A stretch of DNA of 60,000 nt from NCBI GenBank assembly GCA_030704615.1, contig CM060733.1, positions 1,986,001 through 2,046,000 of the forward strand, written 5' to 3'. Numbering within the stretch: position 1 is the stretch's first letter; each line of letters opens with the position of its first letter. Below the pieces are notes generated by a model. The model was not told the origin of the DNA and searched no databases. It worked only from the letters and a program-made list of their open reading frames with translations. Shown piece by piece: positions 33,370-43,158 of this stretch. Both the position numbers and the translations under genes were made by a program. Origin of the DNA: Takakia lepidozioides. Its lineage: Eukaryota; Streptophyta; Takakiopsida; Takakiales; Takakiaceae.

Positions 33370-33561
33370 TTAAAACAGATGAAGGAAAGCTTGCAGGGCA
33401 CAAAGCATAAAGGTATGGTTGGCACAGAATGGAACAGGTAAGTGCGTGGAAGCCTGTGGGGCTTGCAAGTAACGAGTGAGAGAAAATGTACTCTCAATGC
33501 TTCTGTCCTTGCGCCACTGCGTGAGAAGTAAAGCGAGTGTGTAATCCGTTACATCTGCCAT
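33370..33561 (-). CDS. Small conserved ORF upstream of aORF (copy 1)
   Basis: 63 codons, MADVTDYTLALLLTQWRKDR followed by YLQAPQASTHLPVPFCANHT and FMLCALQAFLHLF-stop. A clear homologue of 72 codons sits at 47751-47969 in the intact element at the same place, just before the aORF start. The conservation of length and sequence between diverged copies suggests it is translated, either as a separate small protein or as a first exon. No family is recognised. Confidence 0.55.
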   Translation of the reverse strand: MADVTDYTLALLLTQWRKDRSIESTFSLTRYLQAPQASTHLPVPFCANHTFMLCALQAFLHLF

Positions 33562-33926
33562 AGCTACAAAACTAGTGCTTTGATTGCCCCTGCCGTCGAG
33601 ACCTTGGCTCTTCCGAGCCACCCCGACTCTTCCGCTCATAACACTTCCTATTTCTTGTTCTTGTTTCTTGGAGGGAACAACCTGCATGTAATTCGCACTC
33701 CTGATTGGCTGTGGACTGCTTAGGTAATTTCTTAATTCCACCCCCCTCCATGGACATTTCCACCTGGAATGTTCAGTAGGACAGCACATGTGGCATAGGT
33801 TTCCCTTTTCTGAACTCGAAAAGGGTTCAGTTACCTTGGCACTGAACGCATTAATGGGCCCACAATTCGTATTAGCTGCTGTACCGGGTAGGTACTTTGA
33901 CGGCCCGATTTGTCCTCTTGCATGAT

Positions 33927-34784
33927 TGTCGAACGGCTTTTACTCACCCATCCCTTCGCTATCCGAGGTGGAAATTCCAAGATAGAAGAGTTGGATATCT
34001 CTAAGCACTCAGCCCGCTCAGTACAATCAGTCATGACCTGCAGCTAGTGAATCATGGTTGTGCTTCCCATTTGTATTCCTTCTTGCCTTCATGTTATCAA
34101 TTTACCTTATCTGATACTGAAGCATCAGATTGCTTCAGTATCTTCTTAGTTCCAGTTAATCATCCATTTCATTTCACAACTTCATTCATGTCTCTCTACA
34201 CAGTGTGCTTGTATCGAATAAGTATCAGTTTACAATTTATCAGGTACTAGGCCAATGTCAAGGTGACTCTAATCCGCCCTACAGTATCACTACAGCTCTG
34301 CATGAAATAAGCATCTACCGTTCATCTTTCCTACTTCTCCGTGCTCTCTTTCTTGCTCTCCGCCTGATCTCCTCTCATACATGACCAAGAAGCGCTCCCC
34401 GTGAAGTGTCCCCTCTTTCCGTTGCCGCTCCCCTTATCTGCCCGCAAACTGTTCTAACCACCTAACTAATTGACCGTCATCCCTGAAGTAACACGTTCCT
34501 TCTGCAGATGTCGTTCCCTCACAGTCGTTCCCTGCCAATGATAATTGTTCCCCATGTACTGTGACACGCTGTGTCAAGCTGTGCCGAGCTGTGACTGGCT
34601 GTGTCGGCTGTGTCGGGCTATATCGGGCTGTGTTGGCTGTGACGGGATGTGTCGGGCTGTGTAACCCCCCCCCTAAAGCCTGCTGCTGTCACCCCTAAGG
34701 CTCCTATTGGTCTCAGTCTGCGCAAAAATTAAGGGTACCCCACACAACCCGTAAAAGCGTCTAAGTCCCAGCAGCCCTCTAACA
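33927..34784 (-). mobile_element. LTR of the aORF element family (copy B)
   Basis: 858 bp, minus orientation, closely similar to copy A but with a much shorter minisatellite (34556-34665). Its right side joins the polypurine tract and aORF end of copy C. Its left side joins directly to sequence just upstream of aORF copy 1, matching about 47450 of the intact element, with no primer binding site, gag or pol. It is therefore shared by two tandem internal regions. Confidence 0.85.
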
Positions 34785-34823
34785 TTTACCCCTCCCCCTC
34801 TCAAAAAGCCGTGTCCTCACGGT

Positions 34824-36315
34824 TTACTGTTTAGGATTAGCAAACCTTTGTGATCGAACACCCTTCTGATGGTGAGAGTCTCGTGAAGGACTCCGTGTGC
34901 GAGCCCGAGTCCTGTCACTGGTTGACGGAGATGATTGAGCACTACCTGGAAATGTCTGTCCCTCCTTTGGCTGATAACGAGGTAACCTCTCAGGCATAGG
35001 AGACCCCCGTCGTTTCTTCTCTGCCATCTGAATTGCATAGTCCTCTGCCATGTCAAAAGAGTCCGCTGAAGAAACAGTAGTATCAGAATCCTCGTCTCCC
35101 CTGAGGTGTTTTAACGGCCGAACTTTAAATGGAATCATCTGTGGCATACAATGTTGTCCAACCATATCTGGAAGTTTAAATTGCACAACTTGTTGCAAGC
35201 GCTGGCACGCAAAATTAGTGAACGTCCTGAACTCCTTATCTGTACAGGTAAGAGGTGTGCCAATGACTTGGGAACAGTGCAAGTATTTCCATGCCTCATG
35301 TCCCTTAAAGAAAATATCGTCAGGGCCGAATTTCTGTGTTGTCAAATTGTTCGAAGCCGAATGAAACCATGAACGAAGTTGGGAATCCTTCTGCATCATA
35401 ACTTTTGCATCATATAGGTACATATGAGGTGGCACTGAAGGTAAGACCCAATGACCCCCACTGGAATAACTCAGAAATCACGATTGCATCTTCTGCTGCT
35501 CAATGTGATAACGTGCCAGAAAACAAGCAGCATAGTATAATCCACAACCCATGACAATACTTGCTACCTCCTTGGTCTTGGTATAAATGTACCCATGTAC
35601 AACTTGGAAGGCAATTAATTCCTTCAACATGGTACTTGCTTCAGACCAGTACCTCGCAAAGTGATGATCCTCAATAGGTCGATTGTTTGGAAGAACCTTA
35701 GTCCTAGTTGCCACTGGCAGCCGAATGCGCATGATCTGGTAGTAATGTGTCAATGACTGCGGAGGACTAAATTCCTTCCAAGCCAAATCCAACACAATGG
35801 GAATTTGGTTGAAGGGCATAATCATAGCTCGATTGCACTCTCGTGCAGTAGGAGTTTTAGGTGGGTTAAAAGCAGCATCCCCCCATACCTCAGGCTGTGG
35901 TGTGGCTGTAGTAACAACAGGGTCAGCTACCTGCACAGTCACTTGTTGTGGTATTGGTAGCACTGGCCCTTCTACCACTGGCATCTCCTGCACCCCTTGC
36001 GAAGAAGACTGAAAAATTAGAGTTATGGCATGTAAATAAGTAGCCATCAGCTGCTCCTCAGGTACAAAGACTCTCTTGTCAATATTTGAACTCAGGTCAT
36101 CCACCTAAGTTTGCAGGCCTTCTACATCCTCCTGTAGCTCCGCTATCCTACTATAGACATTGTCTATAGTAGTTGTGGCAATATTCTGCACCTGCAGTCT
36201 TAGCTCATTCATCTCACCCTGGGTGAGCTTCCGTGTTGCTTTGTTTTCCACCGGCCCTTGTGCTAACCAGACCTGCATAAGGTGGTTATCCACCAAGTTG
36301 CGTGTGGCACCCCTG
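34824..36315 (-). pseudogene. aORF, copy C (C-terminal half), truncated
   Basis: Near-identical to the C-terminal part of copy 1: second coiled coil, LDLAWKEFSPPQSLTHYYQI, GCGLYYAACFLARYH and the RS-rich tail. One frame is kept throughout with two stops. The TAG at 36105-36107 replaces CAG in copy 1. The TGA near 35478 is shared with copy 1. The copy is cut at about 36315, where a CACTA terminus begins. Confidence 0.8.
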
Positions 36316-36505
36316 TCGGCGTCGCAAATCACGGTTTCGCCTATTTGCGACCCCTATTGGTCGCAAATTTGCGACGTTTTTTTGGCGACGCCCTTGTGAC
36401 GCCCGGACGTCGCAAATTTGGTTCTTCCCCTCTGCCCGAAAAAGGCTGTTTTACGACGTCGCGGCGTGGCCGCGACGTCGAAAACCCCCCCCTTTTCCTG
36501 TAGTG
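36316..36505 (-). mobile_element. CACTA (En/Spm) terminal fragment
   Basis: On the minus strand the sequence begins CACTACAGGAAAAGGGGGGG at 36505, the canonical CACTA-superfamily end. It is followed by subterminal repeats of GACGTCGC/GCGACGT (several copies between 36318 and 36480). Only this end is present; the rest is lost at the junction with aORF copy C. It abuts a LINE reverse transcriptase fragment. Confidence 0.7.
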
Positions 36506-36673
36506 GTGATAGGTCTGTAGTTAGATATATTAGTGCGGTCTCATTTTTTGAAGAGCAGTGTTACCACCCCTTGAGACATAGAGGCGGGCATTCGCGCTAC
36601 CTGGAAAATATGATTAGCCATGGAGATGAAGTCTTTTGAGATATCCTTCGAGAGAGCCTTGTAAAACTCCACT
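36506..36673 (-). pseudogene. LINE reverse transcriptase fragment (continuation of the LINE at 56537)
   Basis: The minus strand reads VEFYKALSKDISKDFISMAN, HIFQVARMPASMSQGVVTLL then NISNYRPI, the start of a non-LTR RT (EFYK...G....LL.K...NYRPI). It continues exactly the LINE frame that stops at KSPGLDGM at 56537; the two were split by the gypsy element at 36674-56531. One stop/frameshift lies before NYRPI. It ends at the CACTA terminus. Confidence 0.8.
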
Positions 36674-37340
36674 TGTCGCGCACCTCACTTTGGTAAGCTC
36701 CCCTTCAAGTCATAGTTACTCGCTTTGATGCGCGCGCCTAACTCCCAACCTGGCCGCCGGGCCAACTCGGAGCTTCGGCTGCTCACCGGGACATAACGGT
36801 CCCCATTTTCTCCCCCAACAGACCCTCCACCAATTTGGACCTAGTGGAAATTCCCTTTGGTAGATGGCAGTCCGGAATAGCTCTCCACTTCTTGGTCGCT
36901 TTCCGGCTCGCTCGCTTACTCACTAGTTTTTGGTCACCAATGGGCTTGCACCGTTCTCGGGGTTACTACTCCCTATATATACTTCTGTGACTGTCTGCAG
37001 GGGTTTCACAAACAACCATGTCATTTTATGGCGAACCACCACGAAGACCCTTGATTCCTGGTGATGAGTCGCGGTGAGTCTTGGCCCATCCACCACGGCC
37101 CCATTGGACCGTGGTGAGTCCCAAGACTCTCCACGACTCCCACCACAAGGTCTCTGCCCCATGGTGAGACCTATGCCACCCCCACTAAGTCCCATTAAGC
37201 TACCACCACCCATTGTGGAGCCACCCCCACCGCAACCCGGTGTGCGGGGCTCCACCTAGTGAGCGCCTCCGCCTCCTTGAGTGCCTTAGGGACTCAAGGG
37301 TGCTTCAGCCCCCCGTACCTATTGCTGCTACCGCCCCGCA
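36674..37340 (-). repeat. 3' LTR of the chromodomain element (homologous part)
   Basis: Closely matches 55817-56470 of the other LTR, then diverges. By the polypurine tract the LTR could run to about 37663, but the last ~320 bases have no counterpart in the right LTR. The inner edge is therefore uncertain. Confidence 0.7.
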
Positions 37341-37642
37341 CTACGACTTCGTCCCGAGGCTACACGATTATAGTACGTGAACGGAAGCATGTAGCTTCCG
37401 TGTTAGCCCGCACTACAAGACAACCCCCCTCGGTAGCGCAGTTATAGTACGCACACGCGCCAGGTGCGCACTAGCACGTGAACTCCCAAAGCAGGCGCAA
37501 GTTTTTTTGCCCCTTGGATGGGAGTTACCCGATTTCGGCTCTACGCAAACACACGATTAATCCAATTTACCTCTCTCACTTTTGTAAGCATTATAACAAA
37601 ATTTGTACAACACAAGTTTTTGCAATCGGATTCTTGAGCTAG

Positions 37643-39099
37643 CTAAGCTGGGCTAAGCATGCATTTCCTCTCCCATGATCTAAGGTTGATGTCCCCATCA
37701 ACGCTTCTTCCGCTTTTGAGGTCGCCCTTCGCGTTTCCCATTTCTGAGGCACGCACCCAAGATGCCTCCACATGATGATAGCCCTTCCATTTCACGAGAT
37801 ACTCCGTTTCTCGATTCTTGAACCTCCTCAACTTAAGCATTGCCTCCACCTCGTACTCAGGTTCATTTTCATGATCCAACATCACAGGTGGCGGACGCAA
37901 CACTTGATGCCGATTCGGACGCGCTTCATCTTTGAAGTAAGGCTTCAAAAGGGAGACGTGGAATACTAGATGCACCTTGCTGTTTGTCGGCAGCTCCAAT
38001 TCATACACATCCTCATTCATAACCTTCCGGATGCGAAAGGGTCCCGCATACGGAGGTACGAACTTCGGGCTCACTTCCGGAGGTAGTCAAAAATTCTTGA
38101 TGTTCAACCAGACCTCCGTGCCTGCCTCAAACTTAACTTCCCTCCGCTTCCGATTCGCCTGCCTTTCATACCGTTTCCTAGCTTTGGCAATGTTGTACTT
38201 TACAAGCTTCAACAAACGCTTGCGTTCTTCCACCACCACTGCTGCTGTTGGTTCCTCAACGTCTTGGGCGGCCCAACTTGTCGGCACCAGAGGTGCTTTT
38301 CCATAGACCAATACGAAAGGGGAAACTCCCGTTGCGGAGTGTTTTGTGTTATTATAACAGAACTCTGCCGCATCCAAGTGCTCCACGCAGGATCTACTTC
38401 ACCACGGAATTCACCCTTTCTGTTTGGCCGTCCGTCGTAGGTCGAAAGGCGGTGCTCATCTTGAGCTTTGTCCCCATTGTCTTCCAAAGTGCCCTCCAAA
38501 ATTTACTTGTAAACTTTGGATCGCGGTCCGAGACAATATCCTTCGGGAGTCCATGATGCTTGAAGACGTGGGCGAAATAAAGTCGCCCCGTCTCCTGCGC
38601 CGTTGCCGTCTCCTTGGTGGGGATGAAATGGCCCATTTTACTGAACCTATCCACCACCACCATGATTGCATCAAATCCTTTTGACAGCGGCATAGCAGTC
38701 ATGAAATTCATCGAGACACTTTCCCAAGACCCCTCTGGAATCGACAAGGGTTTTAACAGTCCCGCTTGCTTTTTGTACTCGCTCCAGTTTTGTTGGCATG
38801 TGGTACATGTCTTGACATACTCCTCGGCCTCTTCCCTCAGTTTGGGCCATAAATACTCTTTCTTCAAGAGTGCCGCGGTGCGCTTGGCTCCGCCGTGGCC
38901 CGCAAGTGGGCCATCATGGCATTCTCTCAAGAGACTATATCTGATCCTTCCCTTCGGCACGTAGAGACGCTTTTGCTTGTACCGGAGCAGTCCATTTTGC
39001 AAGTGCAACTGTGATTTAACCCCCATCCTCAAGTCCCGCATCACGGACTTCGCCATCTCATCCTTCCGGTAAGCCTTCCGGATCTTCCTTTGGAGCGCC
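37643..39099 (-). pseudogene. Integrase and chromodomain of the chromodomain element
   Basis: The zinc finger reads HDGPLAGHGGAKRT...CTTCQ (from 39056). The core has SMNFMTAMP, VSDRDPKF and TTDGQTERVN. The usual first aspartate (SMDF) is Asn here, so the D-D-E triad is broken. After a frameshift near 38390 the C-terminal GPF.I region follows, with a TGA at 38087-38089. The chromodomain reads YEVEAMLKLRRFKNRETEYL then VKWKGYHHVEASWVR, which directs integration to heterochromatin in this clade. The frame ends at 37643, just inside the LTR. Confidence 0.85.
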
Positions 39100-39104
39100 G
39101 TCTC

Positions 39105-40231
39105 TGTTAGAGGACTGTAGGGGACTTAGACACTTATACGGGATCTGTAAGGTACCCTTAATTTTTGCACAAACTGAGACAAACAGGAACCTTAGGGGTG
39201 ACAGCAGCGCACTGTAGAGGGGGGTTACATAGCCCACATTGCCGACACAGCAGTCACAGCCACACACCACACAGCCCGACACAGTCGTCACAGCCCACAC
39301 AGCCGTCACACCAGCCCACACAGCCAACACAGCCCGACACAGTCGTCACACAGCCCACACAGCCAACACAGCCCTCACAGTCGTCACACCCACACAGCCC
39401 CACAGCCGTCACATCGTCACAGCCCACACAGCCAACACAGCCCGTCACAGTCGTCACACAGCAGACACACCAGCCCGTCACAGTCGTCACAGCAACACAG
39501 CCCACACAGCCAGTCACAGCCCGACACAGCCCCACACAGCCAGTCACACACAGCCCGGCACAGCCCGACACAGCCAAACACAGCCAGTCACCGCTTGACA
39601 CAGCTGTCACGATAATAGGGAACGAAGAGTAGGACAGGGAACGACTGTGGGGAACAACACCAGTGAAGGGAACATGTTAGTTCACATACGACGGTTAGAG
39701 AGGGAAACGGTTAGAACCGCGGATAGGAGGATAAAGGGAAGAACGGGGAATGATGGGGGAGGATATCATCATCATTATTCGGGGAGGACTTCGGAGGAGG
39801 CGGGAGCGGAAGTCGGTGAGCACGATGAAGGAGGAAAGAGGATTAGTAGATGCTTGTTATATGCAAAGCTGTAGGATATTGTAGAGAGAATAGAGACACA
39901 ATGGCTTCGGCCTGATACCTGATAAATCATAATCTGATACTTATACGATACAATCACACTGTGTAGAGAGATCTGAGTGAAGCTGTGGATTGAATGGAGG
40001 AGTGAAGGAAACCGATAAATTGATGAAGCAAACTGATACTTAATTATCAATGGTAAGGTAGCTAAGATGAATGCGAAAAGGAAACAAATAGGAAACACCC
40101 CCATGATACACTAGCTGTAGGTCATGACTGATTGTTCTGCGCGGGCTGAGTACTTAGAGATTTCCAACTCTTCTATCTTGGAGTTTCCGCCTCGGATAGC
40201 GAAGGGATGGGTGAGTAAAAGCCGCGCGACA
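39105..40231 (+). repeat. 5' LTR of the aORF element
   Basis: Starts TGTTAGAGGACTGTAGG and ends AAGCCGCGCGACA. The interval 39235-39605 is a minisatellite of 10-base CACAGCCnnn units. Compared with the 3' LTR it lacks single bases in several G runs (near 39150, 39876, 39893 and 40078). Confidence 0.9.
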
Positions 40232-40233
40232 TT

Positions 40234-40251
40234 TGGCGACCATACTGGGGA
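40234..40251 (+). other. Primer binding site of the aORF element
   Basis: TGGCGACCATACTGGGGA begins two bases after the LTR end. It resembles the TGGCGACT...CTGGGGA primer sites of plant Tat elements (tRNA-Arg type, from memory), not tRNA-iMet. Confidence 0.6.
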
Positions 40252-40261
40252 CCTGGGACAT

Positions 40262-40819
40262 GAACAACCAGATGTGACAGGCATCTGGTGGGATCATGGT
40301 GGTTGGACCATTAAAGAATTTGAAGTGAATCAAATTCCCTGTGGAACGAAGGAAGAAAGATTGTCCAAACAATTCTTTCAAAGGTTCTTGGAATTGCCAG
40401 ACGGATGTAAAGAAAATATTCTTAAACGAGTGCATGATGCTGATCCAGAATGGGGTCTGGAGAAAGGAGTGATAAAGATTTATCAGGTAGCCTGTAGAGG
40501 AAGAGCACGTTGGTTACCAACATTAGTTTATGTGATAGCGTTGCTATCCATTAAACGAGTAGAGTTTGAAGGCTGGGAAGAAAGAAAGGTGAATGTTTAT
40601 ACTCATATGCATGAAGAGCTTGTACTGGTAAAGAATTGGATTCCAAAGGATATTTTGTGGATCAAACTCACACCAAGAACAGCTTTTCAGACTTGTTTGC
40701 CATATGGTTATATGGTAACGGAGACTTCAAGTATAGCCAAGGGTGCATTGAAGCTTGAAAGAAATCCAGGCATATACGAGAGATATTACAGAAGAGAGTT
40801 TTGGTTATTGCCACATTAA
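40262..40819 (+). CDS. ORF between primer site and gag
   Basis: One frame is open from inside the LTR to a TAA at 40817-40819, giving about 185 residues downstream of the primer site: GIWWDHGGWTIKEFEVNQIP, FFQRFLELPDGCKENILKRV, ARWLPTLVYVIALLSIKRVE, WIPKDILWIKLTPRTAFQTC. It has no early ATG in frame, so it may start elsewhere, be frameshifted by an assembly error, or be an N-terminal extension. Ogre-type Tat relatives also carry an ORF upstream of gag. No domain is recognised. Confidence 0.5.
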   Translation, partial: EQPDVTGIWWDHGGWTIKEFEVNQIPCGTKEERLSKQFFQRFLELPDGCKENILKRVHDADPEWGLEKGVIKIYQVACRGRARWLPTLVYVIALLSIKRVEFEGWEERKVNVYTHMHEELVLVKNWIPKDILWIKLTPRTAFQTCLPYGYMVTETSSIAKGALKLERNPGIYERYYRREFWLLPH

Positions 40820-40840
40820 AAGAAATGAAAGACATGGGAC

Positions 40841-43158
40841 ATGAGTGATGAAAGAGAAGCTAGACGACAAAGATATTCATCAAAAAGAGAAAGCTATCTG
40901 AAAGCTAATTATCCATATCTTTGGGAGAGAGGAATAGACATAGGGGAATCATCTGGACCTCTCACACCATCAAGATCAAAAGTGCATCACCTATACCGGA
41001 AGAACTAGAGTTGGATGCCACTCCTTCTGTTTCTTTGCAAGAAAGATTAAGGGAATTGGTACAGGAAGAAGATCAATCACGAGGTGAAAGATCTGAGGTA
41101 CATCCTTGGATAAAAGACTTGACAGAAATCTTTGATAAGAGTTGGCATGGAACACCAAAAGCAGGAACTCCAGTTTCTGAAGCAGAAGATGAAGAAGGAG
41201 ATGAGGATGTGGCAGAGCCAACGGAGAGTTCAGACTCTCCAACACCATTACAGTTGAGTTACATGAGTGAAGAAGAAACCCAAGGGCAGAACTTGGAGGA
41301 TGAAAACAGAGAGAAGAAATTGGAAGAGGAAGAATATGAAGAAGTAGACCCAACAGCTGAGGTTGAGACTACAACCAGGACATCCCAACCCGTTGGACCT
41401 GGATCAAGTGGAGCACTTGGATCACAGGCCAACGAAGGTGTCGGCTCAGGGGGATCAGGCGGGCTGCCTGGATCTGGCTCTGGGGGGACAGGGAGTGTGG
41501 GAAGTAGTGCAACTGAAGCTGGGAATACTGTGAATATCGTGGGGCCAGAAGCAGGGAGTGCTCAAGGGCCACCACTTGGTGGAAGATCCACCACAAAAAC
41601 AACAGGTCCAGAAGGACCAGCACCAGCAAGGGTGCCAGCACCTGTCAGTGGGCAGAAGGTAGGGCCACAGATGGCGTTACAACCAACACGGGCAAAACCA
41701 CCCTTTCCAATATATTCAGGAAAAGGGGATCCCGATGTACACATTAGCCAATTTGAGCACATGTGTATAGTGAACAATGAGAATGGCGATGATGCCAAGA
41801 TGAGACTGTTTCCTTGTTCACTTATCAAGAAAGCAAGTGAATGGTATGCAAGATTCCCTGATAATCATTTCCTAACCTGGAATGGCTTGAATACAGCATT
41901 TCGAAATAGGTTCAGGACAAGTAAAACTGAGGATGAAGTGTATGGAAGTTTACAACAGCTGAAGCAGAAGAAGCATGAAACTGTTGAAGAGTATATGGAG
42001 AAGATGGAATTGATGATGAAAAAGCTGGCTGCAGTACCAGCACCCGGTTTACAGAAGACTTGGTTTGTGAGTGGACTAAGACCAGAGTTGCAGAAGAAAG
42101 TGGATATGTTACCCCATAATACAGTGGAGGAGGCATTTGAAACTGCAAACAGAATTGAGCAATTGGGAATGCTCAGGAGAGAGAAAAAGGAAGATGAGGA
42201 CTCTGAAGATGAGTCAGATGAAGAAGAAGAGCTAGAACTAAAAAGAAAGAGTAAGAGAAAGGAAAAGTTGAAGAGGGATAACTATGAGAAAAGATTGGAA
42301 GAAATCTTGAAGAAGTATGCCACAGAGGCTGCAACACATTGGAGGAAGGGTGTATGGTGTGCAAAGTGCCAGAATGAAGGCCATACCACTACAGAATGCC
42401 ACATGAAGGAGAAACACTGTACTATCTGTAAAATGGATAACCATTCTACTGAGAATTGTTACTACAACAGAAGGACAGCTGCAAGAGAACCTAGGCAAGT
42501 GAGGGTGCATCAGGTGCAGCCCCAGCCAAGAAGAAGCAATGATCAGGACCACTATGGTAGGTCTGGTGGTTATAACAATGGCATGGAAGGGAGAGGTAAT
42601 CCAAGAGGGAATTACCAAGGAAATTCCAGAGGCAACTATCAGGGTAATCCAAGGGGGAATTACCAGCCCGGGAATCAGGATTATAGAAATAATCCAAGAC
42701 CAGACCAAGGGCGAGGACCCAATGGTGAAGAGCTATGTTACTATTGTAATCAGCCAGGACATCGCAAGGCAGCCTGTTCATTCTGGATAAGACACCAGAA
42801 TGAGATGAGAGCTCCTGTGAATGAGGGCCCAGTGGTGGCAGCTCACATGGTTAGGCCATGTGTTGTACCAGAAGTAAGTACAATGATAGTAACAAGAAGT
42901 AAAGCCAAACTAATACCTCCAGTAGAAGAGGAAGAAGATGAGACTGGAAGTGGCAATGATATGCCTGAAGATGAAGAGACTTGGAAGGATGAGAAGGAAC
43001 TGCACAAGGAAGTGGCAGATACTATAAGGGAAATGCAAAAGAGTACTGATATTCCTGTGGCAGATTCCTCTGATTCGGATGGAGAAAAGGGGAGTGAGGA
43101 AGAAAGGAAAAAAGAAGATGCAGACATGCAAAGTAATGAAAGACTTTGGCTGAAGTAA
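40841..43158 (+). CDS. Gag polyprotein of the aORF element
   Basis: The probable start is ATG at 40841 (MSDEREARRQRY...). That frame joins the main frame (open from 40921) only if one A is missing from the A run at 40978-40981. The protein has an acidic N-terminal region, a Gly/Ser-rich linker (41420-41560), the retrotransposon gag domain (FPIYSGKGDPDVHISQFEHM, ASEWYARFP, TWNGLNTAFRNRF, YGSLQQLKQKKHETVEEYME, FVSGLRPELQKKV), a charged Lys/Glu segment and three CCHC zinc knuckles: CAKCQNEGHTTTEC, CTICKMDNHSTENC and CYYCNQPGHRKAAC. Between knuckles lie GNxRGNYQ repeats. Gag forms the particle and binds RNA. Confidence 0.85.

Noticed and set aside
22559-36673. LINE end at 22.5-24.1 kb as the missing 3' part of the LINE at 36.5/56.5-59.2 kb
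   Set aside because: Same strand and type, but most of the RT is absent from both and no frame join can be shown; treated as separate copies.
39165-39632. Thr/Gln/Pro- and Cys/Gly-rich frames in the LTR minisatellite
   Set aside because: The 10-base-period repeat keeps all frames open; similar shadows occur in each LTR.
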